IMG/VR virus record: IMGVR_UViG_3300025789_000970
Span: 1-34,168 of that record
DNA length: 34,168 nucleotides
Strand: one strand, 5' to 3'
Source: a virus
Below are positions 20,284 to 29,099 of the stretch, in pieces; the first letter of the stretch is position 1, and each line of letters begins with the position of its first letter. A model generated the notes under the pieces. That model was not told the origin of the DNA and did no database searches. It saw nothing but the letters and a program-made list of their open reading frames with translations. The translations under genes were made by a program, and so were the position numbers.

Positions 20284-23247
20284 TTATTGTGCGTTGATGA
20301 AGTTGATGTAGATTCCACCAATTGCGGCAGTGGTACAATACATCTCAGCTATGATGTTGTTTATACCTGGTCCTACACACCTAACTGTGGTCTTGGCAAG
20401 ACTATTTTGTGCGGTAGTAACACCGCTGAAGTTAAATGTCTGGCCGACTGCTTGTGGAGTAATAAACATACGCACAGTACGTCCTGCTGTAAATGATCCC
20501 AGGGTGATAGTTACGTTGGCATTGGTGCTTGGTGTGTAGATATACATACCTGGACCATTCATAGCCACAGTGATAGCGGCAGGAGTAGTAACTGTTGTTG
20601 GTGTAGCTGTTATACTGCTGATAACTCCAGCATTTATACCAATAGTAGTACCGTCTGGCTGTACAGCACCCAAACTGCTTGTAGTGGCTGCGGCAACACC
20701 AAAGGTTACTGCACCGGTACTTGCTGATACTGTAATACCTGTACCAGCTACTGCTGAAGTTACACCACCGTTGGTAATAGTAATAGCACCAGTACTTGCT
20801 GATACTGTAATACCTGTACCTGCGGTAGCACTGGTTACACCTGCGTTGGTCAGTGTGATTGTGCCGCCTAATGATACTGCTCCACCACCACTCATGCCTG
20901 TACCGGCTGTAACGGTTACTGAACTGTTGGCGAGTTTGGCATTGGCAATTGATCCTGCCAACATGGTGTTGGTTACAGAGCCAGTGTCAGTGGTGTACAC
21001 ACCGTTGGTCACTGTACTAGCATTACCTGTTAGTGCGCCAACAAAGCTGGTGCTGGTCACACTGGTTAGGCCAGCAAATGTAGTTACGGTTGCTCCTAAG
21101 GCTACTGCTGTTGAGCCAATGGTTACACTTGAATTGGTCAGCTTGGCGTTGGCAATTGATCCTGCCAACATGGTATTGGTCACTGTGCCAGTGTCTGTAG
21201 TATACACACCATTGGTCACTGTGGTAGCACTTGAAGCATTGCCAGTCAATGCTCCTACAAATGTGGTGGATGTTACTGAACTCAATCCTGCCAATGTTGT
21301 ACTACTAGCGCCTAGTGCTATAGCTGTTGAACCTACTGTGACACTAGAGTTAACCAATTTAGAATTAGCAATTGAGCCGTTGCTTAATGCACTGGTAACG
21401 TCACCACTTGTTAAAGTTACTGCTCCGGTACGTGTGTTGAAACTGATTACACTATTTGATCCGGGGATCTGTTGCCAAACGCTACCGTTGTAAATTACCA
21501 AATCGCCTGTGCTGAATGTTATATTACCGGCACCAAAGTTCACAGTACCGCCGGCACTTACGCTGTATTCTGATCCAGCTGTACCTACACCATTTGCTAG
21601 TGTAGGAGTATTGGAGCTTGCGTCCCATGAACCTTTATAAATCACAGCACCAGTTACGGTTGAATTAATAGTAACAGCACCTGTTGAACTGCTGATACTG
21701 ATGTTGGTTCCGGCTATGATGCTGGTAACACCCGAGTTGGTTAGTGTGATTGATCCGCCAAGAGCTACACTACCACCACCACTCATTCCAGTGCCAGCTG
21801 TAACTGTGACACTGCTGTTGGTTAGGTTACTGTTGGCTATGGTACCCACGCTGACTGTGCCAGCGTTGATGCTAATAGTTGTGCCATCAGGTTTCACTCC
21901 ACCAATTTTGCTGGTAGTGGCTGTGCCCAAGTAGGCTGTTGATTGTGCTGTGGTGTCGCCAAATGTTAAACTTGCACCAATTGAGATGCTACGATTAATT
22001 GTCAAATTGCCAGTGTCGCCCACTTGTCCAATAACAATATTGGTTGAGGTACTGGTTGATTGAATAGTGTTGTTGACAAACTTTAATTGTCCAACCTGTA
22101 GTTGGTTAGCACCGTTGACCAATAGCACACCGTTGGTCACACTCATGGTGGCTGGTGTGCCCAATACAGTATCAACCAAGCCAAATGTTTTGCCAGCGGC
22201 CAAGACTGTGTTTCGATTTAATACCAAGTTGCCCGAGCTACTGGTTAAACCTAATTGTATGTCAACGCTGCCAGTTGTTGATTCAATAGTGTTGTTGACA
22301 AACTTTAACTGTCCAACCTGTAGTTGGTTAGCACCGTTGACCAATAGCACACCATTGGTAACTGTCAATCCAGTCTGTGTGCCCAACACTGTGTCAGTGA
22401 TATAAAGTGTACCTGGACCTAAGTTAAGTCCTTTCCAACGCAGGCTGGCACTGCCCAAATAATAAGTGTTGTCTACGGCAGGATAGATACCATTTGAATC
22501 TATAGTAGCTATGGGAGTAATAGTTGCTGTGCCAATTGGTGTAGTGGCAAACACAATTTGATTGCCTTGTGCTGTGCTGGTTTGATTCTCAGTGGCCAAG
22601 AACTGTATACGTGCGGTGGATGCGGCTGGCCAACCAGAGCTGGTATAAGGTGTAGCACCCAAACGGAATATTTCTTGTGTGTTTAGGACCTGTGTTGGTG
22701 TGGCTGTTGATCCGTTGAATCTACGTCCAAAGAATCCTGCGTAGTTAGCATTGCCGTCATTGTATATGCGACTTGGTTGTCCCGGATCGCCTGATATCTG
22801 CACCATTACACCTAAGTTCTGCGGTGTAACAAATGTACCATCACTGCTACCAGTAACTGTTAAAGCCGCTTGATAACTGCTGGGCAATAGGTCAACAATT
22901 TTAACCTCACCTTGTGCGGTAGCTGAGAAATAACTTTGACTGGTCAAACCAGCCGCGCCAAATAAGTTTAATGGACCAACAATGTTAACAACACCACTGC
23001 CGTTGGCCACCAAGTTCATGTTCTCATTGGTTAAGGCCATTGATACAGTATTGCTGACAAACTTGAAGTCGCCAGCGTTGAATGTGCCAGTACTTAGATT
23101 TAACGCCAAGCCACCAGGAGTCGATCCATCACTGATGCGTAAGTTACCTGTACTAGTATCGTAGAACAACATACCAGCTTCGCCAACAAATGTGTTGATG
23201 TAGGCTACACTACGAGCGGCACTAATCTTACCAATATGATTAGCCAT
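20284..23247 (-). CDS. Large repetitive tail fibre protein
   Basis: A 987-residue fibre. The N-terminus (MANHIGKISAARSVAYINTF, then GMLFYDTSTGNLRISDGSTPGG) is the attachment motif seen at the start of many tail fibres. The body is built of Ser/Thr/Gly/Val-rich repeats: NGVLLVNGANQLQVGQLKF occurs twice, AGSIANAKLxNSSVT units three or more times, and AGTGITVSASTGA units twice. The C-terminal about 110 residues are non-repetitive and beta-rich, the probable receptor-binding tip. The first bases encode the attachment end, with no promoter directly upstream; it follows the 97-residue gene by four bases. The coding sequence looks more GC-rich than its neighbours. Confidence 0.85.
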   Translation of the reverse strand: MANHIGKISAARSVAYINTFVGEAGMLFYDTSTGNLRISDGSTPGGLALNLSTGTFNAGDFKFVSNTVSMALTNENMNLVANGSGVVNIVGPLNLFGAAGLTSQSYFSATAQGEVKIVDLLPSSYQAALTVTGSSDGTFVTPQNLGVMVQISGDPGQPSRIYNDGNANYAGFFGRRFNGSTATPTQVLNTQEIFRLGATPYTSSGWPAASTARIQFLATENQTSTAQGNQIVFATTPIGTATITPIATIDSNGIYPAVDNTYYLGSASLRWKGLNLGPGTLYITDTVLGTQTGLTVTNGVLLVNGANQLQVGQLKFVNNTIESTTGSVDIQLGLTSSSGNLVLNRNTVLAAGKTFGLVDTVLGTPATMSVTNGVLLVNGANQLQVGQLKFVNNTIQSTSTSTNIVIGQVGDTGNLTINRSISIGASLTFGDTTAQSTAYLGTATTSKIGGVKPDGTTISINAGTVSVGTIANSNLTNSSVTVTAGTGMSGGGSVALGGSITLTNSGVTSIIAGTNISISSSTGAVTINSTVTGAVIYKGSWDASSNTPTLANGVGTAGSEYSVSAGGTVNFGAGNITFSTGDLVIYNGSVWQQIPGSNSVISFNTRTGAVTLTSGDVTSALSNGSIANSKLVNSSVTVGSTAIALGASSTTLAGLSSVTSTTFVGALTGNASSATTVTNGVYTTDTGTVTNTMLAGSIANAKLTNSSVTIGSTAVALGATVTTFAGLTSVTSTSFVGALTGNASTVTNGVYTTDTGSVTNTMLAGSIANAKLANSSVTVTAGTGMSGGGAVSLGGTITLTNAGVTSATAGTGITVSASTGAITITNGGVTSAVAGTGITVSASTGAVTFGVAAATTSSLGAVQPDGTTIGINAGVISSITATPTTVTTPAAITVAMNGPGMYIYTPSTNANVTITLGSFTAGRTVRMFITPQAVGQTFNFSGVTTAQNSLAKTTVRCVGPGINNIIAEMYCTTAAIGGIYINFINAQ
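22063..22359 (-). repeat. Two 75-bp direct repeats inside the fibre gene
   Basis: Bases 22063-22137 and 22285-22359 are nearly identical (two mismatches seen), 222 bases apart. They encode the repeated NGVLLVNGANQLQVGQLKF unit. A second, looser pair lies near 20938-21015 and 21143-21220. These are likely sites for recombination and length change of the fibre. Confidence 0.8.
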
Positions 23248-23251
23248 CTAA

Positions 23252-23545
23252 TTAACCCATCTCGCCTTGCGGGCCATCAATCATTACAGTTAACCCTGCA
23301 ATGCGTTTAATATCATCAAGCTCGTCATGCTCGCCCGCATGAGTTAATTCGTCTTGAGCATCGAAAGCATTGTCTTCACCAGCAACTTTTTTAAGTATGT
23401 TTAACTTTTGCTGTAGTGGAGAAACCATAGTAACTGGATTGTCTTTTTCCATTGGAACACCTATAGGCTCGACACCGTGTTCGTCGTGTCCTTCTTCGGC
23501 ATCCATGCGATCAGCTAGTTTCCTAATTATATCTGATATTTTCAT
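23252..23545 (-). CDS. Small acidic protein with MKISDIIRK leader
   Basis: A 97-residue acidic protein (MKISDIIRKLADRMDAEEGH, then a Pro/Met-rich linker and a helical acidic end with DELTHAGEHDELDDIKRIAG). Its leader resembles those of the other MKI-type proteins. The start overlaps no gene but lies one base from the stop of the 748-residue virion protein; the TATTAAT before the ATG lacks a strong ribosome site. Function unknown; an internal head or fibre-associated protein is possible. Confidence 0.65.
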   Translation of the reverse strand: MKISDIIRKLADRMDAEEGHDEHGVEPIGVPMEKDNPVTMVSPLQQKLNILKKVAGEDNAFDAQDELTHAGEHDELDDIKRIAGLTVMIDGPQGEMG

Positions 23546-23546
23546 A

Positions 23547-25793
23547 TTAACTCATAGCCTCTTGAACAACTAGGTTAGCTCCTACGACAGGAGCAGTACC
23601 GCTAGCACTACTTATAGCAATAGTAAGTGTGTCAATACCACTACCACGTATATTGTTGTATAATGGGAACACATAGGTAAAGTCCAAATCCTGAACACCT
23701 GATCCTGAACTTAAAACAAAACCAAACACAACTTCACCGCCAGTAAGCGATGTGGCTGTAACGTCACGTTCACCAAAACTGTATGCTGAACCTAAGTATT
23801 GTAATTGGTTAAAGTTTGCATAGTTAGTACTACCATTGCCTAACACAGTTGGGTTAGTTGGTGTGCTGGCAATCAATTCTACAAGAACTTGTGTGGTAGC
23901 TGACTGACTGCAATACAAACGTTTTGGCAATAGTTGTCCACGATTAGCAAGTCCAATTATAAATCCTGTAGTAAAGGATAGTGTACCTGCGATTTGTCCA
24001 ACAGCCGGTAAACTCATAGTAATCGTTGTACCGTTGATGCCAGTTACTTGCGCACCCGGTGCTACGTTAGTTCCTGATACAGCTTGTCCGATTGCAATAC
24101 CTGTGTTTGAGCTGACCAATACTGTATAAGATCCACTAGCACCGCCACTGGCATAAGATTGTGTAACTGGTGATGCCAATATGCTTGGAGTTGCAGGTAG
24201 TGCTCCTTGGAACACTGGATCAACAAAGTACAACACACTTGCTGTATGATACACAATACGAGCAATAGCACCAGAACCAAACGTACCGGTAAATGTCAAG
24301 TTACCGCTTACGTTGCTTGACAAGTTTTGACTTAGTGTAACAGTTGTTCCTGATATACCTGTTACGTAAGTTTTTAAGTTATTAGCAATAATACCTGTAC
24401 CTGTTACTACTGCACCTACTGTAATTCCGTTTGCACTAGTGACAGTTACAGTATTAGTTCCGCCAGTACCTGTACAGGCAGGACTTGCCGCCGCGCTTGC
24501 ACCATTGTTAGGGAAATAAATTTGACGTCCTTGGAATTGATTTGATGTAAGAGGAGTTCCAGTCAAAGTCATTGTTAAAGCATAACCTGTAAATGTCACA
24601 GGACTTGCCGCAGATCCAACAGTCTGACTCTGCTGAACTTGCCATGTACTGTTAGTGGTTTGTCCTGATCCAGATACAATAACTGTATAAGGAGTTACTG
24701 CATTATTAACACCTTGTGTTTGAATATTGCCTAGACCTACAATACACATACCAACTGCTACAGTTCCGTTGCTTATTGGTGTTGCTCCAGTAAGTGTTAG
24801 CGTAGTTCCGCTGATATAACCAGTGAATGTTGCACTGATCACACTAGTAGCCGTAGTAGTTGCTCCAGCATCGTTACGACCATAAATGTTACCGTATTCT
24901 AATGTACCCATCTGACGTCCACGAACTGTTAACACTGGATAACGATTATTACCACCTGAACTTAGTGTTGCAGTTGGTGCTAAGTTAGGTAATCCATAAC
25001 TGTATGTGAAACCACGTTGTTCGTCACGCTGACCTTCAACAATAACTGACACACCATAGTGATACATGTCGTTAGTTGTAGGAGTAATAGCATTAATATT
25101 ACGTTGTTCATAGCGTACTGGCAAGTTACCAGTACGTGCCCATGGAGTAGTTTGGTTAGCTAAATTACCAAATCCAATTTGATGTCCGATAACAGGTTCA
25201 CCGTTTAACCAAAAGCCCCAACGAACAGCACCAGCACCATACCAAGCAAACTCCATCCAGAACATCTGAATATTATTAAAGTTGATTTGATTAATGTTGG
25301 TCATGTCGCCATTCCATTGATCTAGACCAATACGAAGTTCTTGTACAGTTCCGCCTACGTCACTGCGCACAACTGCGTAGATACCGTAAGGGTTCTGTGG
25401 ATAAGGAACACTTTGTTCAAAAAACACACCGTTAGAGTCATCAAAGAAACCTACACGTTGTATGTTACCAGGAGTAGCTGTAGATAGTTGTACACCAGTG
25501 GCCATAAACATGGTCTTGCCTGGTTGATAACGATGATATGGACGGCTTTGACGAATCGTAGCGTCGCCGGCGGCATTGGTAACACGCATACGAACACCAC
25601 CTGAACTAGGCACTTGCGTAATAGTCGCCGCACCTTGAGTTAGCTGTTCCCAACGCAATGGCTGTGAGCCATATTCAAAGTCTGCTTCATAAACGTTTTG
25701 GTGTGCTGTGATTTTCAAACGACCAAGTACATCGCGTACTCTTGCTGGCATCGCACTAGATTCGTGGTAGCCGGTGATTTTATTCATTGACAT
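23547..25793 (-). CDS. Large virion (fibre-type) protein
   Basis: A 748-residue protein starting at ATG 25791-25793 (MSMNKITGYHESSAMPARV) with AAGGAAAATCCT before it; an upstream in-frame ATG would add 17 residues. Residues 1-280 form a lectin- or laminin-like beta domain (VQLSTATPGNIQRVGFFDDS, QMFWMEFAWYGAGAVRWGFW). From about 320 to 640 are repetitive Thr/Gly/Val-rich segments with several copies of the pattern TGTxIxxNxxTxVxxIxGTTVTLS, typical of fibre shafts. It precedes the 97-residue gene and the 987-residue fibre. Likely an accessory tail fibre or baseplate-attached adhesin. Confidence 0.75.
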   Translation of the reverse strand: MSMNKITGYHESSAMPARVRDVLGRLKITAHQNVYEADFEYGSQPLRWEQLTQGAATITQVPSSGGVRMRVTNAAGDATIRQSRPYHRYQPGKTMFMATGVQLSTATPGNIQRVGFFDDSNGVFFEQSVPYPQNPYGIYAVVRSDVGGTVQELRIGLDQWNGDMTNINQINFNNIQMFWMEFAWYGAGAVRWGFWLNGEPVIGHQIGFGNLANQTTPWARTGNLPVRYEQRNINAITPTTNDMYHYGVSVIVEGQRDEQRGFTYSYGLPNLAPTATLSSGGNNRYPVLTVRGRQMGTLEYGNIYGRNDAGATTTATSVISATFTGYISGTTLTLTGATPISNGTVAVGMCIVGLGNIQTQGVNNAVTPYTVIVSGSGQTTNSTWQVQQSQTVGSAASPVTFTGYALTMTLTGTPLTSNQFQGRQIYFPNNGASAAASPACTGTGGTNTVTVTSANGITVGAVVTGTGIIANNLKTYVTGISGTTVTLSQNLSSNVSGNLTFTGTFGSGAIARIVYHTASVLYFVDPVFQGALPATPSILASPVTQSYASGGASGSYTVLVSSNTGIAIGQAVSGTNVAPGAQVTGINGTTITMSLPAVGQIAGTLSFTTGFIIGLANRGQLLPKRLYCSQSATTQVLVELIASTPTNPTVLGNGSTNYANFNQLQYLGSAYSFGERDVTATSLTGGEVVFGFVLSSGSGVQDLDFTYVFPLYNNIRGSGIDTLTIAISSASGTAPVVGANLVVQEAMS

Positions 25794-25859
25794 AGGATTT
25801 TCCTTAAGTTCTAGTATTTCATGACATGCGCTAGTACGCCACAATTTATATCCTACAGT

Positions 25860-25867
25860 TATTTATC
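25860..25867 (-). promoter_or_regulatory. T4-type late promoter motif
   Basis: GATAAATA (then AC) on the minus strand, about 67 bases before the ATG of the 748-residue virion protein. It lies in the short divergent gap with the haem gene. Confidence 0.45.
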
Positions 25868-25883
25868 GCTTAAATATGATACT

Positions 25884-27086
25884 ATGCTAAACAAAGAACC
25901 ATTCGAACAACTAATCGCAGAACTTAAAGAAAACGGAAAATATCGTGTGTTTAACGATATTGTGCGTGAAACTGGCAAGTTTCCACAGGCTATTTGGTAC
26001 GGCCCATATAATATTAAAACTATTGTTAATTGGTGCTCAAACGACTATTTGGGCATGGGTCAAAACAAAGTAGTCTTAGAAGCTATGCACACAGCTTTGG
26101 ACCATACAGGATCAGGATCAGGCGGCACACGTAACATTGGCGGTACCAGTCACTATCATGTAGCATTAGAACATGAGATTGCTAGTTTACATAAGAAAGA
26201 GAAGGCTGTGCTATTCAGTAGTGCTTATGTAGCTAACGAATGGACACTAATTGCTCTAGCCAAGATTATTCCTAATATTGAATTTATCAGCGATAGTAAT
26301 AATCACAATTCAATCATTGTGGGTATCAGCCATAGTCGTGCAGATAAAGTCGTATTCAAACACAATGACTTAGAAGATCTAGAACAGAAATTAAAAATTA
26401 GTTTTGCACAGGGTAAAACTCCTTGTGTAGTGTTTGAAAGTGTCTACTCAATGGATGGAGATGTTGGACACATTGCAGAGATATGTAAACTAGCAGAAAA
26501 ATACAAGGCTATCACCTATATTGATGAAGTACATGCCGTAGGCCTGTATGGACCGCAAGGTGGTGGCAAGGTAGAAGAACTTGGGCTTGAAGACAAGATT
26601 GATATAATCAACGGAACCTTGGGAAAGGCCTTTGGAGTCCAGGGTGGCTACATTGCTTGCGATAAGATTGTAGCCGACGCTATTCGTAGCGTAGCCGCTG
26701 GATTCATCTTTACAACATCGATGAGTCCTGTTACTTGTAGTGGTGCGTTAGCCGCTATCAAATGGCTTAGAGATCATAATGAAGTACGTGACAAACATCA
26801 AGAACGTGCTAGAAAATTAAAATATAGATTAAAAGCCGCTGGTATTCCTGTAATGGAATGTAGTACAAGTCATATTGTACCTGTACTAGTAGGAGATGCC
26901 AAACGTGCTAAAGCTATGAGCGATGCACTACTAAATGATCACAGCATTTATGTACAAGCTATCAACTATCCCACAGTTGATGTAGGAACGGAGCGGTTAC
27001 GTTTTGCACCTACTCCGTTTCATGATGATGGTATGATTGAAGACTTAGTGATAGGCCTTAAAGATGTGTTTAGCCGTATAAACTAA
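25884..27086 (+). CDS. hemA: 5-aminolevulinate synthase
   Basis: A 400-residue PLP enzyme that joins glycine and succinyl-CoA to form 5-aminolevulinate, the first step of the C4 haem pathway. The family-specific stretch [16 protein letters not shown] (81-96) separates it from BioF and Kbl relatives. D214 and H217 ([11 protein letters not shown]) hold the PLP ring and K248 (GTLGKAFG) forms the Schiff base; these numbers equal those I recall for Rhodobacter capsulatus ALAS. No truncation is seen (R. capsulatus is about 409 residues). I chose ATG 25884 over an upstream in-frame ATG (25821). It is a lone rightward gene inserted among leftward virion genes; its stop overlaps the converging small gene by 17 bases. 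No clear ribosome site. Confidence 0.95.
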   Translation: MLNKEPFEQLIAELKENGKYRVFNDIVRETGKFPQAIWYGPYNIKTIVNWCSNDYLGMGQNKVVLEAMHTALDHTGSGSGGTRNIGGTSHYHVALEHEIASLHKKEKAVLFSSAYVANEWTLIALAKIIPNIEFISDSNNHNSIIVGISHSRADKVVFKHNDLEDLEQKLKISFAQGKTPCVVFESVYSMDGDVGHIAEICKLAEKYKAITYIDEVHAVGLYGPQGGGKVEELGLEDKIDIINGTLGKAFGVQGGYIACDKIVADAIRSVAAGFIFTTSMSPVTCSGALAAIKWLRDHNEVRDKHQERARKLKYRLKAAGIPVMECSTSHIVPVLVGDAKRAKAMSDALLNDHSIYVQAINYPTVDVGTERLRFAPTPFHDDGMIEDLVIGLKDVFSRIN

Positions 27087-27306
27087 TCAACTGCATAATG
27101 CCAAAGAACAATGCGGCCTTAACATGGTCTGCATTGGCTTGTTCTTGTAGTTGCTGTGTAGCAATCATATCTTGCAATACTTCTTTGGCTTCGTCTGCGC
27201 TCATTTGTCCTGATGTAACTGCTTGATGAACTTGTAGTGCATAGTTAGCACGTTCAGCCGCCCATTGATCACCGCTTTGTGCTACTTGTTGTAATTGATC
27301 GCTCAT
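27070..27306 (-). CDS. Small helical phage protein
   Basis: A 78-residue helical protein: [20 protein letters not shown], then VKSG-like turn ([19 protein letters not shown]), and a hydrophobic C-terminal helix ([14 protein letters not shown]). The SGQxSxxEAKE pattern is one I associate with small conserved proteins of T4-like phages. AGGGAGATTCTA precedes the ATG. It sits alone between two rightward insertions (the haem gene and the GIY-YIG gene). Confidence 0.7.
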   Translation of the reverse strand: MSDQLQQVAQSGDQWAAERANYALQVHQAVTSGQMSADEAKEVLQDMIATQQLQEQANADHVKAALFFGIMQLISLYG

Positions 27307-27319
27307 TAGAATCTCCCTT

Positions 27320-27327
27320 GATAAATA
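27320..27327 (+). promoter_or_regulatory. T4-type late promoter motif, rightward
   Basis: GATAAATA (then TAG) on the plus strand, 62 bases before the GIY-YIG gene. An imperfect hairpin (GTAGTT ... AACTAC, about 27334-27363) and an AAGGAG ribosome site follow. T4 homing endonuclease genes often have late promoters and leader hairpins. Confidence 0.5.
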
Positions 27328-27388
27328 TAGTTGTAGTTCGCGGAAGTGGAATTCCCAACTACTCTAATGCTTTCAAGGAGCAATCAGC

Positions 27389-28012
27389 ATGAATATTTAT
27401 CAACCTTATACTTACCTAATTAAATTCAAACCTACGGGACAATTTTATTACGGAGCAAGTTATGCCAATAGCGGAAAAAAAGTTGCCAATCCAGAACAAT
27501 TTTGGAACACATACTTTACATCATCATCATACATAAAAGATTTAGTTAAAGAACACGGAAAAGATGCATTTGAATTTCAAGTGCGTAAAGTGTTTGAACG
27601 TGCTGATCAAGCACTAAAATGCGAAAAGAAAGTTCTTACAACATTTGATGCTAAGTTTAATAGTAGCTGGCTTAATAAATCAAATGGGTATGGATCAACA
27701 GGATTTACTAAACATACTGAAGAAACTAAAGAAAAGATTTCAAAAGCAAATAAAGGCCGCAAACTTCCTACTAAAACAAAAGAGCATAGAGAAAAATTAT
27801 CTAATGCTCTTAAAGGTAAGAAAGTGTTGACTCCGGAACATAAAGAAAAACTTCTTAAAGCAAATACTGGCCGTAAAATGCCAGATCATGTAAAAGAAAA
27901 ATTAATAGCTATAAGCAAAACTAGAATATTTTCTGATGAAGCCAGGAAAAAGATGTCAGATGCCGCTAAAGGAAGAATTCCTTGGAACAAAGGTCTTAAA
28001 ACTAAAAGTTAA
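27389..28012 (+). CDS. GIY-YIG homing endonuclease with NUMOD3 repeats
   Basis: A 207-residue mobile endonuclease. The N-terminal GIY-YIG domain is a variant: YTYLIKFKPTGQFYYGASYA (7-26) holds the two short motifs, then FEFQVRKVFERADQALKCEK with the catalytic-region Arg and Glu candidates. From about 108 there are four NUMOD3 DNA-binding units (TEETKEKISKANKGRK, KEHREKLSNALKGKK, PEHKEKLLKANTGRK, DEARKKMSDAAKGR). The composition is Lys-rich. It resembles T4 Seg/Mob proteins and is free-standing between genes, rightward against its neighbours, as expected for a recent insertion. Its stop overlaps the converging lipoprotein stop. Confidence 0.9.
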   Translation: MNIYQPYTYLIKFKPTGQFYYGASYANSGKKVANPEQFWNTYFTSSSYIKDLVKEHGKDAFEFQVRKVFERADQALKCEKKVLTTFDAKFNSSWLNKSNGYGSTGFTKHTEETKEKISKANKGRKLPTKTKEHREKLSNALKGKKVLTPEHKEKLLKANTGRKMPDHVKEKLIAISKTRIFSDEARKKMSDAAKGRIPWNKGLKTKS

Positions 28013-28389
28013 AAGCGCCCTTGAACTGTAGTTGCGATTATGTCAGCTTGTTGTACTATGACTTTCTTCTTCATATCACAATACAATGGGCTAATTGGAC
28101 CTGACTCGGCCCTAGTTTGAAACTCTTTAATTGTGTTTAACATCACTTGATCTAATAAGGCCATGTCATGTGTGCCTTTGGTGTTGGCATAGATATCATA
28201 CCATTCAACTTGTAAAAACAAATTGTGCAGTTGTGGTGTTAGATCTGCTGTGCAATCAATATGTCTAGCTGACTGTTGTATGTCTGTTACTATCTTACTT
28301 TGATTAGGATCCCAAAAGCTAGGAATGTTATCTTTAATTGTGCTACAACCACTTAGAACTAGTACTGCTATTAACAATAATCTTTTCAT
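28009..28389 (-). CDS. Small lipoprotein
   Basis: A 126-residue lipoprotein: MKRLLLIAVLVLSGC has a clear signal peptide and lipobox with lipidated C15. The mature part is helical with two further cysteines (IDCTAD, LYCDMKKK) that may form a disulfide. Outer-membrane lipoproteins of this size in phage clusters are often o-spanin or exclusion proteins, but it is not proline-rich like Rz1 and no i-spanin partner is adjacent. ATGA overlap with the deaminase-like gene upstream. Confidence 0.8.
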   Translation of the reverse strand: MKRLLLIAVLVLSGCSTIKDNIPSFWDPNQSKIVTDIQQSARHIDCTADLTPQLHNLFLQVEWYDIYANTKGTHDMALLDQVMLNTIKEFQTRAESGPISPLYCDMKKKVIVQQADIIATTVQGRF

Positions 28390-29099
28390 TTTTTATGTCC
28401 TGATTTCATATTAGCCATCCAGTGTGCTAATTGTGCCGCACGTCCATGATGTCCTTTGGCAAACTTACGTAGACTACTTACACTCGATTTAGTTGGCACG
28501 TGATAGCTTTTGCTATCGCCTTTGTCTTCTGGATGACGTCCATCAGCAAAGTTTTCGTGTACTTTATCTAAGAAGGTATCTGCAAACTTTTCGCATCGTG
28601 TGCGTAGTTCTTTGTTTTGTGTTTCAACTAGATTGTATTCACGATCGTCTTCTGCGCCATCGTGTTGTGTAGGATCAATATAACCACAATAGACTTTTTG
28701 TATTCCATGCTCATTTAATAAGTCAGCACAGCTAGGTCCATCACGCTCATCCATAGGAGTATTACATGGACTTAGTGTTGTTATGATAACACTGCCTTCT
28801 GGAATACTGCCGTATTTTTTAATAAAATCTTCTATGACTGCATGTTCTGCATGTATGCGTCCATTCTTACCAGGACGATTAAGACGAGCCATATACTCGC
28901 CTTTTAGTGGAAGTAATCCAGCAGCCACCATACCAAAGTCTTTGCCACTACGCTGTCCTTTCTCTACGAGGTCACATAGTTCGGAAAGATATTTGTCCAA
29001 CTTGTGATAGTTGCGTAGTTCATAGTCGCCACGATGCGGATCTAAACTAATAGAACTATCAGGCGTGTTGTGACTGCGATCAAACTCTTTTAGTCTCAT
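28386..29099 (-). CDS. Deaminase-superfamily enzyme
   Basis: A 237-residue protein with the zinc site of the cytidine deaminase-like fold: H83-A-E85 (RIHAEHAVIEDF) and P111-C112, with the second cysteine C124 after an insertion (PCNTPMDERDGPSCADLL) where ordinary dCMP deaminases have PCxxC. A strand-helix pattern follows (IQKVYCGYID). The C-terminal 40 residues (SSLRKFAKGHHGRAAQLAHW, ending KSGHKK) are basic and separate. Substrate unknown; a nucleotide, a tRNA base or a small molecule are all possible. ATGA junctions on both sides tie it to the papain-like enzyme and the lipoprotein. Confidence 0.8.
   Translation of the reverse strand: MRLKEFDRSHNTPDSSISLDPHRGDYELRNYHKLDKYLSELCDLVEKGQRSGKDFGMVAAGLLPLKGEYMARLNRPGKNGRIHAEHAVIEDFIKKYGSIPEGSVIITTLSPCNTPMDERDGPSCADLLNEHGIQKVYCGYIDPTQHDGAEDDREYNLVETQNKELRTRCEKFADTFLDKVHENFADGRHPEDKGDSKSYHVPTKSSVSSLRKFAKGHHGRAAQLAHWMANMKSGHKK

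Noticed and set aside
20281-20288. AATAAATA before the zincin gene as a late promoter
   Set aside because: It lies only six bases before the ATG and within the stop region of no better leader; a leaderless transcript would be required. Kept only as a remark.
20570-21493. 307-residue rightward ORF, rich in Val/Pro/Ala
   Set aside because: It is fully antisense to the tail fibre gene and its composition is the mirror of the fibre repeats; no ribosome site or promoter.
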